From: Onchocerca lupi
Taxonomy: Eukaryota; Nematoda; Chromadorea; Rhabditida; Onchocercidae
Reading direction: 5' to 3'
Assembly (NCBI GenBank): GCA_028564675.1
Contig: JAOVVO010000004.1
Location: forward strand, 310,001-374,000
DNA length: 64,000 nt
The position numbers and the translations under genes were made by a program. Below, one piece after another: positions 1 through 12,487 of this stretch; position 1 is the first letter of the stretch; the number at the start of each line of letters is the position of its first letter. The notes under the pieces are model-generated. The model was not told the origin of the DNA. It did not search any database and was given only the letters and a program-made list of their open reading frames with translations.

Positions 1-223
1 ATTCCTGAACGATCAATGATGATTTTTTTTCTTGGCGTCATCACGCTGCCTTTAACATATAAGCATTGTTTATTGTTGCTTGTAATTCGATCATACTCCG
101 ATCACATCAGGCCATCAACAGTGATGCTTATACATACCCAACCGATCACCATCCCACCACCATTCAATCAACGAAACCCGTGCTTTATTGCAAAATATTT
201 CTCGACGCGTTTCAATCGCAGTA

Positions 224-3200
224 ATGGAAATTGCACAGACGAGCTTCTCTCGGCTACCTGTTCATTTCATTACCTACTTCACTTTCATTACTAATGCTAT
301 TTGTACCGGTAAGATCACTGACAAATTCCTTTGAAGAAGAATTTTTCAAATATTTATGAAATTTAAGTCGAAAAAATATGAAATATTAATTAGCAAAGCT
401 AATTATAACACAACGATACTATATGAAAATTTGGGTACTTGTCTTCCAGGACATTCTAACCGTTCTCCATATTTAGACTGCTCTAGTTCTGCCTAAAATA
501 TATTGATCTGAAATTTTGGATCATTTTACAATAACCATACATAAAGTATGATCATTAGATGTAGGAACGAACCGTTTGGATGCATGCAAATGCAGGTCTG
601 CCAATTTCGGCATTGATGTTGCAGCTGGTGAACTAAAAAGTCCCGGTTATCCTGCTAGTTACTGCAACAACTTAAATTGTAAATATGAGGTTTGTGTCTG
701 TTTTTTTTTTTTTTTTTTGTTTTGAATTTGAGAGTTAGAAATTTATTGAAATAAAAAAAATATAAATATAAAAGGAATTTAAATGCAGTAAGGCGGAAAA
801 CTTCTCCAAACGATTGTCTCTCCAAATTTGTTAATGTATTCCTTTGATTATGTCAAAAAATTACTGATCAGACAATTTTTAGATAGATGCAGTTCCGGGT
901 CAAGCAGTCCATTTGTCAATCGTTTCATTTGAAACAGAGCTACGACATGATTTTCTTGAGATTCATCAAACATTCGTTTTTGCGAATACTCAATATTCGG
1001 CGCGTATTGCCACGTATGTAACTTGCAGAAAATTTCTTCATATTTCTATTTTGTTTATTATTGTTTGTTTTCTTTTTTTTTTTTTTAAATATTCCTTGCA
1101 GAAAGGGCAGACCATATTTTACAACTAAAAAATGGCTCTTTAGTTGAAAAACTAAAATCTGTTTGGTTTCGTTCCATAATTCGAGAGTGATGGCAGTTAA
1201 TTAGCATGGAGATGTTCAGGAACATATATGACCAGTTTTGAAAATTGAAATGATTGGCATTCATATGCTTCATAGTTAATAAGCATTGTACTGAATTATA
1301 GGGCAGATTTTTAAATCATCTTGATGATTGATTGACAATAAATTGAATAAATTAAACGCCAAAGAGTTAAATTTCGTGTAAATTTTCACTGCCCATCAAC
1401 TTAATGAAAGTTTTGTCAAATAAATATAAAAAATTTAGGCTGTCGGGAAAAGAAATCGGTTGGCCATCATTTACATCTTCTATCAGTAGTGGTTTCATTT
1501 TGAAATTTGTCACTGACAGTACAGAAACATTCGTTGGTTTTCATGCTCGCTTCTACAGGATTAATACTACTTCATTAAGTACATTTTGATAATTAACTTC
1601 TGTTTTTCTGCAAAAGAATAATATTTCAAAACTTGGACCGCTTCTTCTGTCATAACAAAGTTATCTTGATTAATTAATGGATTACAGATTAACCTTGATT
1701 TAAATTACTTCAATTCAGTCACATTGACTTCTATGCGAAAAAAGAAACTTCGCCATGATTGTTTCATCTTGAATATTTGTAATTTTAACTAGTTAATCTT
1801 TTAATCCATCTCTATTTTTCCCATTAATAGTTTCAATAAAAAATTATTTATTCAAATGCCCAAATATTATTTTACTATAAATATTCTAAATATTTTCCAT
1901 TTTCGTCGATATGATTTTTATTTTTAACTTTAATTTCGATATTTCAAACTTTCTTATTACAGCTAATTCCTGTCCGATATTCTTTTACGAAGCGACAGGT
2001 GAAGATAGAGCATTACCTAGTCCACCAATTAATTTTGCATATTTTGCTGGTTGTGCTTATATGTTGAATACCAGTGAAAACTATAGTATAAAATTGAATC
2101 TAAAATCGCTTGCTTCAAGAGCTAAGTTTACCATTTATGAGACAGAAAATTATCAGGCTCCAGCGGATCAAACCATTTCTCCATTATTCGAGTAAGTATG
2201 ACTGAATTCAAAACATTTTTGAACCCTTCGAAAAAGTATGACTAATTTCAAAATGTTTCCGAACTTTGATCATTGCAAAAAATGTTTCAAATGCCAACAA
2301 AAATTTTTGAATAATTTTTGCGCTGTGATGTAAAGAACTTTTCGGCTTTCTGTAGGAATACTGGATTAATGGATGCTGTTCCAAAAGAAATAATATCGCG
2401 GACAAATTCCATACTGATACAAGTAACAGTAGTGCAACGGGAATTGTTTCCGACTAAACCAAGCAACAAATTCTTATTTGAAGCTCAATTCAGTCGTACT
2501 GACAGCCGTAAGTTCCAATTTTATCGAAAATTGACTTTAGATAAAGCAATTTCGATAAATCTAAGCTAATTAATCTAATAAGTGTTTTCGATCGCTTACA
2601 TCTTTCCCTTTTAATTAGCATATTGTGAAAATTATTTGGCAAACAAATTAGTGAGGAAAGAAAATTTTAAATTAGAATTCGTTCTATTAATCTTATTTTG
2701 TAGCTAATATTTAAACAGTAATTTAACTGTAATTTTATCATTTTATGATCAAAAAAAAAGTACTAATTATTCAGCATGCAAATGTTTTCCAAAGAATTCT
2801 ATCATCCGAATTGATCGTCCAACAATACTGTCATCTCCCGGATTTCCTCTTGAATATTGTGATAAATTGGATTGTGAAACAGAGTTTCAACTTGATCAAT
2901 ATTCTATCGATTCTACACATCATAATACGATAATCGTAGAAATTCATAAGTTTAACTTGGAACATGGTTCCGATTTCGTGCACTTTTTGGACCGATCGAA
3001 GCATTCATCCAGACATTTAATAAGGTGCAGTGCAAATACTGGTTACTTTATGATATTAATAAAGTTAATTTTTGTTCAGCGAATATTTCCATCGATTTTA
3101 ATAGAATATGAATGCATTTGACATCGAAATCAATCAATCGCTTCACAATCGACAGTTTTGCTTTTTTTTTCCATCACTTGAATGGCTCTTTAATATTGAT

Positions 3201-6200
3201 CCTTTCTGTATAGCAAGCTTTTTTTGCATTTCCATTTCATGATATCAATAACTATTGAGTAACTTCCTCGGAATGAGCATGGAAAGATAAAAATTATAAA
3301 TCTTGGTTATTTATCAGTATTATCATCTGTGTTTTTATTCATTTGCGTTTTTTCTTGTTCCTTATCTCCTATGAATGAATACTTGGTATTTGTAGATCAG
3401 GTTGCTTTCACCTTTTACTTTGCTTTCTTTCAGTCATTTAATTAATTGTTTTAGGGATTGATTATGAGAGATATTTAAATGCTGTGAATATTGGAGTTCT
3501 ATTATTAATACAGGAAAATTACAGATACAATAAATAAACTGAAGGCTGAAAAAATGTTGCAGCCTCACCGGTGAATTATCAACAAGTCGTAATAGATTTT
3601 TTACGTTCAGTGGAGAAACTGGCGTGCTGCGAATGATTACTGATTCGACGGTTACAAATAATGGATTCAATATGACTATTACTGCCATGCAAAAAAAAGA
3701 CGGTAATATATTCTTCTACGAAATTATTCAATTTTTTAAAATGTTTTATATTTATCAACGATTTACAAAGGAAGTGATAAGCAGATATAAGATGCAATTG
3801 GATCTAAGACCAAGTCAATAGACATCTGAATAATTTGCCAAAAGAAGTATTTCAGAGAGTTCAGAAATGTGTAAAATTTTTGAAAATTTAAGATTGCCGT
3901 TGTAAAGGTGAAGCACAACCACTGGAATTTTCATCATCGACCGGAATGTTTTCATTTAATTTACCGATAGATTGTGGCTTTCTAGATTGTTTCTTTCAGT
4001 TTAATCGTCCTGTAACTGTAAGTTCCAATCTATCAGATAAGTGCTTCTTACAAAAGTAAATAAAAAAATAATTCCCCAATAACAATATGCATTCAAGAAT
4101 GATTAGTTTGAGTTAAATATTTATTGATAATTTGATGGATGTTTTAAAATTATAGTCTTTGAAATACTTTTGTAACAAAGATTGCATAAATAAGTAAATA
4201 TGATTAACTTTCATACTTATTAAAGGCCTTGGATACGGATCGCATACGATTAATAGTGAATATAACTTACACTTTCAAGAATGGGGAAGAAGAATTTCTG
4301 GAGGTATTGACGAACATCAATAATTACAATATCATCCCTTCACATCTTAATGAACGAGACATAACCGTGTATGCAAAATTTCCCTAAATTTGTATTTTTT
4401 GAAACTCTGTTAATGATAAAATATGAGTACAGCCCTAATTTTATTTGTACGGAAAGGACCAGGATCAAATATTCAGTGGAATAGTTGTCCTTATCCAATA
4501 TTCTTCCACAATGTTTATGTTTCTACCATTGATTATTAACTTTGATGCTGAAAACTGAGCAACATCATTACTGTTGAGTTTTCGATCCTTCGTATCTTCA
4601 ATTCTCAAAATTCTTTGAGATCACGAATTATATAGAGATGCTTTTAATTAAAACTGATACAATAGTCATGTGGAAAAAAAAAAATTCATATGAAATCTGA
4701 TTGATTAGATTAGCAAGAGAAATATCTTATATATTATTGTAGTTGAAAGAAATGATCAGATTAGCTGATCATTTTGTATAGCAGAAGATAAAAGAGAAAC
4801 TAAAAAAGGAGCGAAACATCAGGACTTGAGGATATGGAATTTAATATTAAATGAAAAATAGAAATGATATTGTAATATAGTAGAGGTAATTTGCTACAGT
4901 ATAAGAAATTAGAAAATCTGGAAATGATTTGAATTCATATAGAAATAATATACCAATTTAGTGAATAATATCATTGGAAATCATGTGTACATCCAAAAAG
5001 AACTTATCGTTCTGAGATGGAATGTGAGGATTCAAATTCCTAAAGTTGTAATATTTTAGCTCGAATTTTATATTAGGCTATGCTTTTGTGTAAAAATTGC
5101 AAAAATTTACGAATACATATTTAGTTTCGAACCAACGCTAGCTCAGAGTGGAACGGAAGAGGTAACAAACGATTCACCAATGATGATTTGGTATCACTTG
5201 GCATCTGATATCAACAGACTTGCTGCTCAATTCGACTTTAATTACAAATGGAAATCAAGTTAATTTTTCCATATATTAAACTCAAGTAAAAATTTAGTGA
5301 CATAAAGACTGATTTTTTATAAAATAAGTTTGCTTAGTTTTTCATATCATTTTAGGAAATCCGCAATCGTTGTTATTCATCTACAACATATTTAGTCTAT
5401 TTGCAATAGTTTTTTTTTATTGCAAAATGGTAAAAGCTTCAATTTGAATTTCTAACCCACAAAGTATTAATTTAATTTTTTTTACAATAAAAGATGAATG
5501 ATATCAAGAACATGCAGTCAGAATTATAAGTGTTTCCAGATATGAATTTAGAATTTTTAAATTAAATTTTCACTAAGCATAATTCGCAGTATGTGAATGT
5601 GGCTCTTTGGAATTGGAAGCAAAAGAAGGTTTGTGGAAGCAACTTACATCACCGGATTATCCTGGTCATTATTGCAATTTGATGAAATGCCAATACTTGA
5701 TAACCGCACCGCAAGGATACGTTGTTGTTGCGAATATCACTGAGCTGGCTCTTGAGCCGAACGAAGATGTGCTCGCAATTTTCGATGGTATCAATATAAC
5801 TGATAGACGAATTAGAATGTTTGTTTCAAGCTTTTTTCATTGTATTCTGCAATGCAAAAAATAACTGCGAAAATTTGAACACGTATAAATGCAAAGATTA
5901 GCACTGAATTCACTGACAGTCTACATCGGAATACTCAATTTTATTATAATTTTTTATTGAAACTGGATGGAGCAGTGTGCTCAAAACTGTCAGAAAATAG
6001 AATCGTATCTCTCATGATAAATTAATTTTGCAGTACGAGTGGAATTGAAATCTTCACAGATTTATTACGAAGTACCGCTGAAGTGATGACAGTTTATTTT
6101 GAAACAGATATCAGTATTACCAACAGAGGATTCGTTTTATATTATACTGCTGGTTCTTGTTTTATATTTTTAAACGAGAGATGATGAAAAGTATAAAATG

Positions 6201-7001
6201 CGAGAGATGATGAAAAGCATTTTTTCTTTTTTTTTTTTTTAAATGAATACAAAAGCTTTTTTTTTTTCATATATAGTTTATCAGATAGCTCAATGTTGTA
6301 ACTTAATTCTTCGAAAAGTATAGATATAGCGAATGCAAAAATAGATGCTGAAAGATTTAATCCCATCATTTCTGTAATAATAACTAAAAAGGAATTGATA
6401 ACTGCGAAGAAAAAAAAACCTGAATCTAGTATGCAACAAATCTTTATAAGTCCTTTTGAAAAGTATTTCAATGTAAATAAAAAGGATTAGTTGAGAAAAT
6501 TATAAATTAGATCAGATTCTGGATAGCCTGATAAAGTTTGAATGAATTTTTTTTGCTTATGTATCAAAATTTGCTTGTACCCGGAAGTGACAACAGGATG
6601 AGTACTGTGTTGAATTCACAATTATTCCTGTTTTGCAGAAAATGCATCAGCAGATGACAGAAGTAGCGTTACTAGTGAGCTTGGCGAATCGAAGAATCTG
6701 GGCATTATTTTCTGCATACTACTATTTCTCATTACTGGCATTGTATTCGGTTTAACCTGTTACAAACAAAAAAAAGTTTTCGCAAATCGAAGAGATCACT
6801 GGCGTACTAGTTCAGTAGTTGGATTCACTAATTTGTCCCATGAAAATAGCACGTAAGTTTGGGCGATTTCTTGTCTTTATTGTAACAATAGTTTGCAATT
6901 AATTGCTCACAACAGACTTTCCGAATAAAGTTTTGTCTCAGATTTTTTTATCTTTTTTATTTAGTGAAGGTATGTCATCAAGCGACTGGATATTTCACTG
7001 A
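224..7001 (+). CDS. Five-CUB-domain type I membrane protein
   Basis: Fifteen exons join in phase: 224-308, 559-689, 883-1013, 1439-1578, 1963-2191, 2356-2507, 2775-3024, 3563-3702, 3893-4017, 4226-4368, 5125-5258, 5590-5818, 6034-6152, 6639-6852, 6965-7001 (753 codons, 752 aa). A hydrophobic N-terminus (about residues 1-28) reads as a signal peptide. Five CUB or CUB-like modules follow: about 38-160 (KSPGYPASYCNN), 164-288 (divergent), 291-419 (SSPGFPLEYCDK), 421-552 and 555-668 (TSPDYPGHYCNL). Four modules open with a CxC pair. One transmembrane segment (about 691-712, IIFCILLFLITGIVFGL) precedes a short basic cytoplasmic tail ending DWIFH. CUB modules usually mediate extracellular protein binding; five CUBs plus a membrane anchor recall nematode LEV-10, but I see no LDLa module, so orthology is not claimed. 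The start was chosen because it gives a signal peptide and the right phase. Confidence 0.85.
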
Positions 7002-7286
7002 AATGCAATTTCAAAAAGTGTCAACAATACTGCTTTCCTGTGATTACATTCGATTAAATTATGGGAGAACACTTTTTTTTTCTTTTGTGAAGGGAAGAAA
7101 AGAAGGAAAGAAATAATTTTGCTTTGGGGAACTAATTTTAGCTTAGAAGATTAATCAGCATTTTGAATCTGACAATCAAGTCATAAAAATTTTTAGTTTG
7201 GAAAATAATTAATGATTCAAACAATTTCGTCTTGAACATATTTTTGCCAAACAAATTTTGATTTCATGAATTTATTTTTGCAAGAA
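7002..7286. other. Convergent intergenic gap between CUB gene and EFHC gene
   Basis: Only 285 bp separate the two stop codons, so the 3' UTRs must be short or overlap. I see no canonical AATAAA on the + strand for the CUB gene. On the - strand an AATAAA lies at 7271-7276, only 11 nt past the EFHC stop. Confidence 0.6.
7271..7276 (-). promoter_or_regulatory. Probable poly(A) signal of the EFHC-like gene
   Basis: This is an AATAAA hexamer on the - strand just downstream of the TAG stop at 7287-7289. It is canonical in sequence; use is inferred from position only. Confidence 0.4.
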
Positions 7287-10200
7287 CTATTGACTTTTTT
7301 TTGAGAGTAAATATTGTCGTGTTATATCGTCAGCTTCCATCAAACGGAAATTCCACCGATAAATTCTCAAGGTCGAACCAATTTTATATCTATCCATGCT
7401 GCAAATGCTTTCAACATGAATCTTAAACAGGTTTTTAGATCTTTTTAAAATAATCTCATATTCCAATAATATATATTTGTTCATAACGTAATCAAAATAC
7501 ATATTACTGAAACTAATTAATTAATAAAAGTGAAATATGGTGCAAGGGTAAAAAAAGAATTATCAGGTGTTGACAAAATTCAAAATATACGAATCTCTTT
7601 TTATATTTAATTGATATCTTCAAACTTGATTTCGAATTCCACACAGAAAATTTCAAAACCAACTCATATCTACTGCAATTGATGCCGTTGAGGAAGGTTC
7701 GTCCACCACACCATTTTTGATCCTCTACAGCTTCAGTAATGTCCAGCTTCTCTTTATTGACATGAAATGTTATTAAAAATTTTATATCTTCGAATAATCC
7801 TTTTCCTTCTTCCTGAAAAATCCTTTCTAAATTGTTTGAAAATCCAAGAAATTTTGAAATCTCATTTTGATGTTCAAAAAACATTCCTTATTTTGAGTGA
7901 GCTGAGATCTCAAATTTATTACACACAGCATGAGAAGTTATTCGTTGAAAAAGATGAGTGCAAGGATTAAATGAAAGTTTAAATTAAAATTTCAGAATTT
8001 CAAAAGCTGTTGTTTGAAGAAGAATAGTACTGAAATTAAGAATTACCATTAGAGCGATAAATTTCATCTCTGATGGTATGTTCTCAATTACTTCTGGCGG
8101 TGGTCCATTTAAAAGAGCCTGAAGTTTAGCTCAGTTTAATTCGCTTCTGTTTAAAAGCCCAATTTTCAGTTCATCTATTGCAACGAAAACTCATTTTCAA
8201 GCTCATCTTACATCAAGCAATATGTGTGGAATTTTTCGTGGACTTGAACGAACTCACGTTTTCGTAATTTTCAAAATCAATGGGTCCAAAACGTTTCAAG
8301 AAGTTGCGTGTTTCTGAACCTTCACAACTGAAAATAAACATTGGCCTGGTGTAAACTTCAACCCATAAGCCGGGACGCATTTCACTACTACGGTAGAATT
8401 GTCGAACGTCTGGAATAACAAAATAATTTATTAAGAGTAAGAAAATTCAAAAAATTTTTTGAGAAATTGCTTATTCCTATTAAAGTGAGCACCTTTTTTG
8501 ATAAATGGAAGTTTATTCCTTTTGAGAAAAAGCTGTCCTCTGAATCCACAAGTATTCTCCACTAGCGCAACGGTATCGTCGATTGTATGAACTACCATGT
8601 GGAATGTCCGAACAAAAGTATTGTCTAGCCAACAAGCTAACAAGTGCAACTTCGCTGGCGCATCCGAATAATCCACCTTCTGAATTATTGCGAATTCTTT
8701 TTAAGATAAATTTAAAAAATTTTATATCTGAAGATCTAAAAATGGCCTGAATCAATAATTCTTATATTAGTCGATGAAGTTTATGTGTCAATATCAAACA
8801 GGCAAGTGAACAAAATATACTTTAGAACTACTTGCACGGTCTTTTCCAATATCCATGAAAGTCTGACAATTACAGTGAATTACATCACCTCATGTTTCCA
8901 TTCAAAATGTTTCTCTTCGCTTTCTTTATTTTTATTCGAAGACTGCTGCTTCTCTTGGTTTTGAATCCATGGATCCATCGGAATTTCCTCTTCTTCATTG
9001 ACTTCAATTCCTTTTCTTGTTAGGAAATCCTAAAAAAAAACAAGAAATCGATTTAAATGCACATCAGTTGGATTCTTGGCCGAAATAATTTGATTTGATA
9101 TCGATTTAACTCTCCATGAACGATGATTAATGAACCCTGGTTTGATGATCACAAGCAGTAATTCTGTATGTTCCCGAGAACAGATGAATATCTTTTCCAA
9201 CATTTAAATCTGACCAATGCAAATAGTTTTGATCATAATTTCGATTTAATTTCGGTACTCTTTGATGAGTAAAAGTGCGATTCTGAAATGAAATATAGTC
9301 AAAGTGATTCAATTCTTTGATTAGAAATCATCGTGAAGAAACTAATACGTACTAATTCAAAAAAAGAAAAACAGATCAGAATGTATACTATAGTCGTTAC
9401 TTAGCGACAAAGATGAAATATGCATAAAAAGATGGTGAATAGTTCGATTCGAAGGTCATCTCTTGAAAATCGGGTTAATTAATTAGTCAAGAACAATAAT
9501 ATAGATGGACAAACAATAGTTAAGGAACGTGGACAATAAAATGAGATAAATATGGATGAAAGTCGCAAATTGATCGCTTGTTGCATATTTTCACGGCTTT
9601 AATGAAACAGAGTATTAACCTAAATTTCTATTTAGAATTATTACCTGCAAGATAGTATTATTTGGTACATGTGGTTCAATGAGAGACACTGTGTTATCAC
9701 TGAGATGATAAAGTAGTTTCATTGGTTGTATGTAATGCAACTGACGATGGAAATACGTTTCCGGATCCGGTTGAAACGAATAACATTCGAATGACAAAAT
9801 ATCCGGCTTGTCATTCTCCATCTGTAGACAGTCTATGAATAGTGGGCCATACCTAATATAATCAAAATAAGTAGTAGCCAATAAATGGTTGCAAGTGATG
9901 TAATAAATTTCTATTTTGAAAAACAAACATCAACTAAACAACTAATAAAACTTTTTGAATACAAGACAAGGAAAAAAAGGCATGAAAAAAATCTGGATTT
10001 GTTATCCCGAAATATTCGGAATCAAATTACTTCACACAAAATCCTCCGGAAATATTATATTCTGTGGAAGTTATGATAAACAAACTTGTAGATCAATTTC
10101 TATTCAAGTTATTAAATTATAAGTAATTAAAGTTGAAAATTTCATCCAAATGGACAAAAGGAAAAATTTGGAAATTTACTTGGGAGCAGATTCAGCATTT

Positions 10201-10392
10201 GTGAAGTGTTGTTCCATTAACTTCTTCTCATCACCTCCATTGCTCATTTTGGTATTCATTACAAATGGAGATGGCAGTAATTGAGATGGCTTTTTGTACT
10301 GAAGTAACGAATTGTATAATTAATGTATTCAGTTCGAGATAAAAATAGTACTCATACCGAGAAGTCCTCCCAACCTAAGTTGGACGAAAGAA
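7287..10392 (-). CDS. EFHC1/EFHC2-like DM10-domain protein (5' end incomplete)
   Basis: Exons, 5' to 3' on the - strand: (10392-10358), 10298-10180, 9852-9645, 9282-9136, 9029-8889, 8679-8493, 8409-8258, 8118-8047, 7860-7643, 7398-7287. Three DM10 (DUF1126) modules are visible. The first has LLYHLSDNTVSLIEPHVPN followed by LNVGKDIHLFSGTYRITACD. The second has FHMVVHTIDDTVALVEN followed by LWVEVYTRPMFIFSCEGSE. The third is diverged, ending YKIGSTLRIYRWNFRLMEAD. EFHC proteins bind microtubules and are ciliary; nematodes keep them in sensory neurons. The protein stops just after the third DM10 module, so the C-terminal EF-hand part of vertebrate EFHC is absent. The first exon and start codon are not settled: two in-frame ATGs lie in 10298-10180, but the frame is open above them. 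The 7860 acceptor and 7643 donor are weak. Confidence 0.8.
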
Positions 10393-12487
10393 CTGATGAT
10401 ATGTTGAAAAGTTATTTTAATCTTCCTGCCTCTAAACGCTCCAAATAACATATTCAACAATGATAAGGCAGAATTATTGTGATGAAGGCTTTTATCGGAA
10501 TTGCCCAATACGGTTTGAATTTTCTCCCTTCAATTCTAATACAAATTTGAAATTTACATGCGAATCCAATTGATTTCTGAGCTATCAACAAAAAACAGCG
10601 TAACCCTCACCTTTTTCTCAGCATTCAAAACATCGATACCACATCAACCAGTAAATTCATTCACAGACATAGCTTGCTAAATTAGTGAAAGGACACTCAA
10701 AAAAGTGTGTAATCGATGAAAAGGGTGAATATATATAATTTATAATTTAGGGCAATGTAGCAAAGCAACCACCTAGAGCTAGCAAGAGACTTCCGATTTC
10801 TCGAAATATTACTGATGTTTGTTCTCTCGATTGCAATTTTTTTATTGGAACAACAAACAGCTAAAGTAAAGCTAACTACTTCAATTTCGACAATCTGAAA
10901 TTTAAAAATTCCAAGTTCCGCTATTAGAAAATTGGAACTGTCTTAGCAGTAAGATTTCGATGAGAATTAAAAGAATGAATAGGAATTTCATAAAAAAGAA
11001 TTTTAAAAGCTTTGTTCGGAATATTTTCGGAATTTCAACAGAATTCTTGGATGACACAAATTAAAAGATCCATCTACATCCTTCAAAAAGAATGATAACT
11101 GAATTAAAATCCAAAAAATCTATGTGGTCAGATGGATGAAGTGGAAAACTTTTTTTCCGGTTCTCTTCGCAGTATTGAAGTTTTTAGAATCTTCAAAAGA
11201 AATTACCAGTGTTCCTGACCATCAGAAAGTTTACAAATTAGCTCTGGAATCACTGAGGATCAGTAAATAAAAAATAGGACAATTTTCATGTGTTTAAATT
11301 GAATCAGGGGAATTTTCACATCAAAAAAATTCCTTTCCAATTCTGAAAGTTGCGAAAGCTGGAAATTTTGTTTAATTTAATCTGCATATTTCAACAACAA
11401 CGTCTTATTGACTATGCATCATCAATTTTCTGCACAACATATTCTAAAAACATGAAACCTTCTTTCTGAAACACGAAAAAGCTTTTCTTCACATTCCTAC
11501 ATTCCCAATAAAGCTCTATTTAAAGACAGCTTAGGGGTTTGTCTTGATTGTCCATTCACCCATGTGTTGCCAGAAATTCAAATTCTGCTACTCAATTACT
11601 GACTTAATAAAACTTTTTTTTTGACTTGGCTGAAGTTAAATTGATTGGTTTAATTTCAAGTTTCTTTTTCTCACTCAGTTAAATTACATATGACATCAAA
11701 GCCAACCCAATATTGAAATCACTTTACTCATGAAAAATAAAAATCCAATATTGGATAAAATATCACATTCCAAAGACAGATCTCTGAAAATTTAGCTTTT
11801 TCTTGATATTTTTTAATTAATTCTGTATCAAGACCTAATCAATATATCTTTCCATTCACCGGTAAAAATAAACACTAAATATAACAATCCACTGTTCACT
11901 TAATCACCAAGTAAGATTGCGATCTTCGATTACAACTGGTTCGAGTACCAATATCAGTTCCCTGATAATGAATCATCAAAGCTTATTGAAAATGTTGTTA
12001 TAAAGCACAACAATCAAAAAGTATAAGACCAATATAGATGCAAGGAAACAAATTGTAATAAAAAATAGATAAAGTATTCGAAAATTATTTTCATTGAAAG
12101 CCTATTTCTATGATGGATTTGCAAAGCTTTAGTGATTATTGTATATTCATAATAATTCGGCAAACAATTCCGGAATACGAAACTGTTTCAGGAATCACAG
12201 TTCATCCATCAAAAAAAACGTCGATTCATAAATTGCCAGTATCTCAAAAAAAGAAAGAAAAATGATATCATGTGAATAAAATATGTAAAAGAGCACTGCT
12301 TCTCAAATCTTCAAAGTATATACAGCAATTAACAAAACAAAAGCTGTTGAGATTACTTTCACAAGAACTTCTATGATGAAAGAAGTCAGGTTTCTCGACA
12401 CTTCTCCATAAATTAACGACTTAATGGAAAAGAATTATTCCAGAAGTCATAAGAGAGAATTAAAGAAAAACGGAACTTTTCTATTTT
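10393..12487. other. Intergenic region, no gene seen
   Basis: This region probably holds the promoter and first exon(s) of the EFHC-like gene and the 3' UTR of the DCN1 gene. It is AT-rich with stops in all frames. I see no repeat, RNA gene or convincing exon chain. A motif resembling a tRNA B box near 11938 has no partner A box. Confidence 0.5.

Noticed and set aside
6142..6471. 109-codon frame on the - strand
   Set aside because: It lies antisense to an intron and exon of the CUB gene, and is built on A/T runs giving poly-Lys and poly-Phe.
11938..11949. GGTTCGAGTACC, similar to a tRNA B box
   Set aside because: No A box at the right distance upstream and no cloverleaf pairing.
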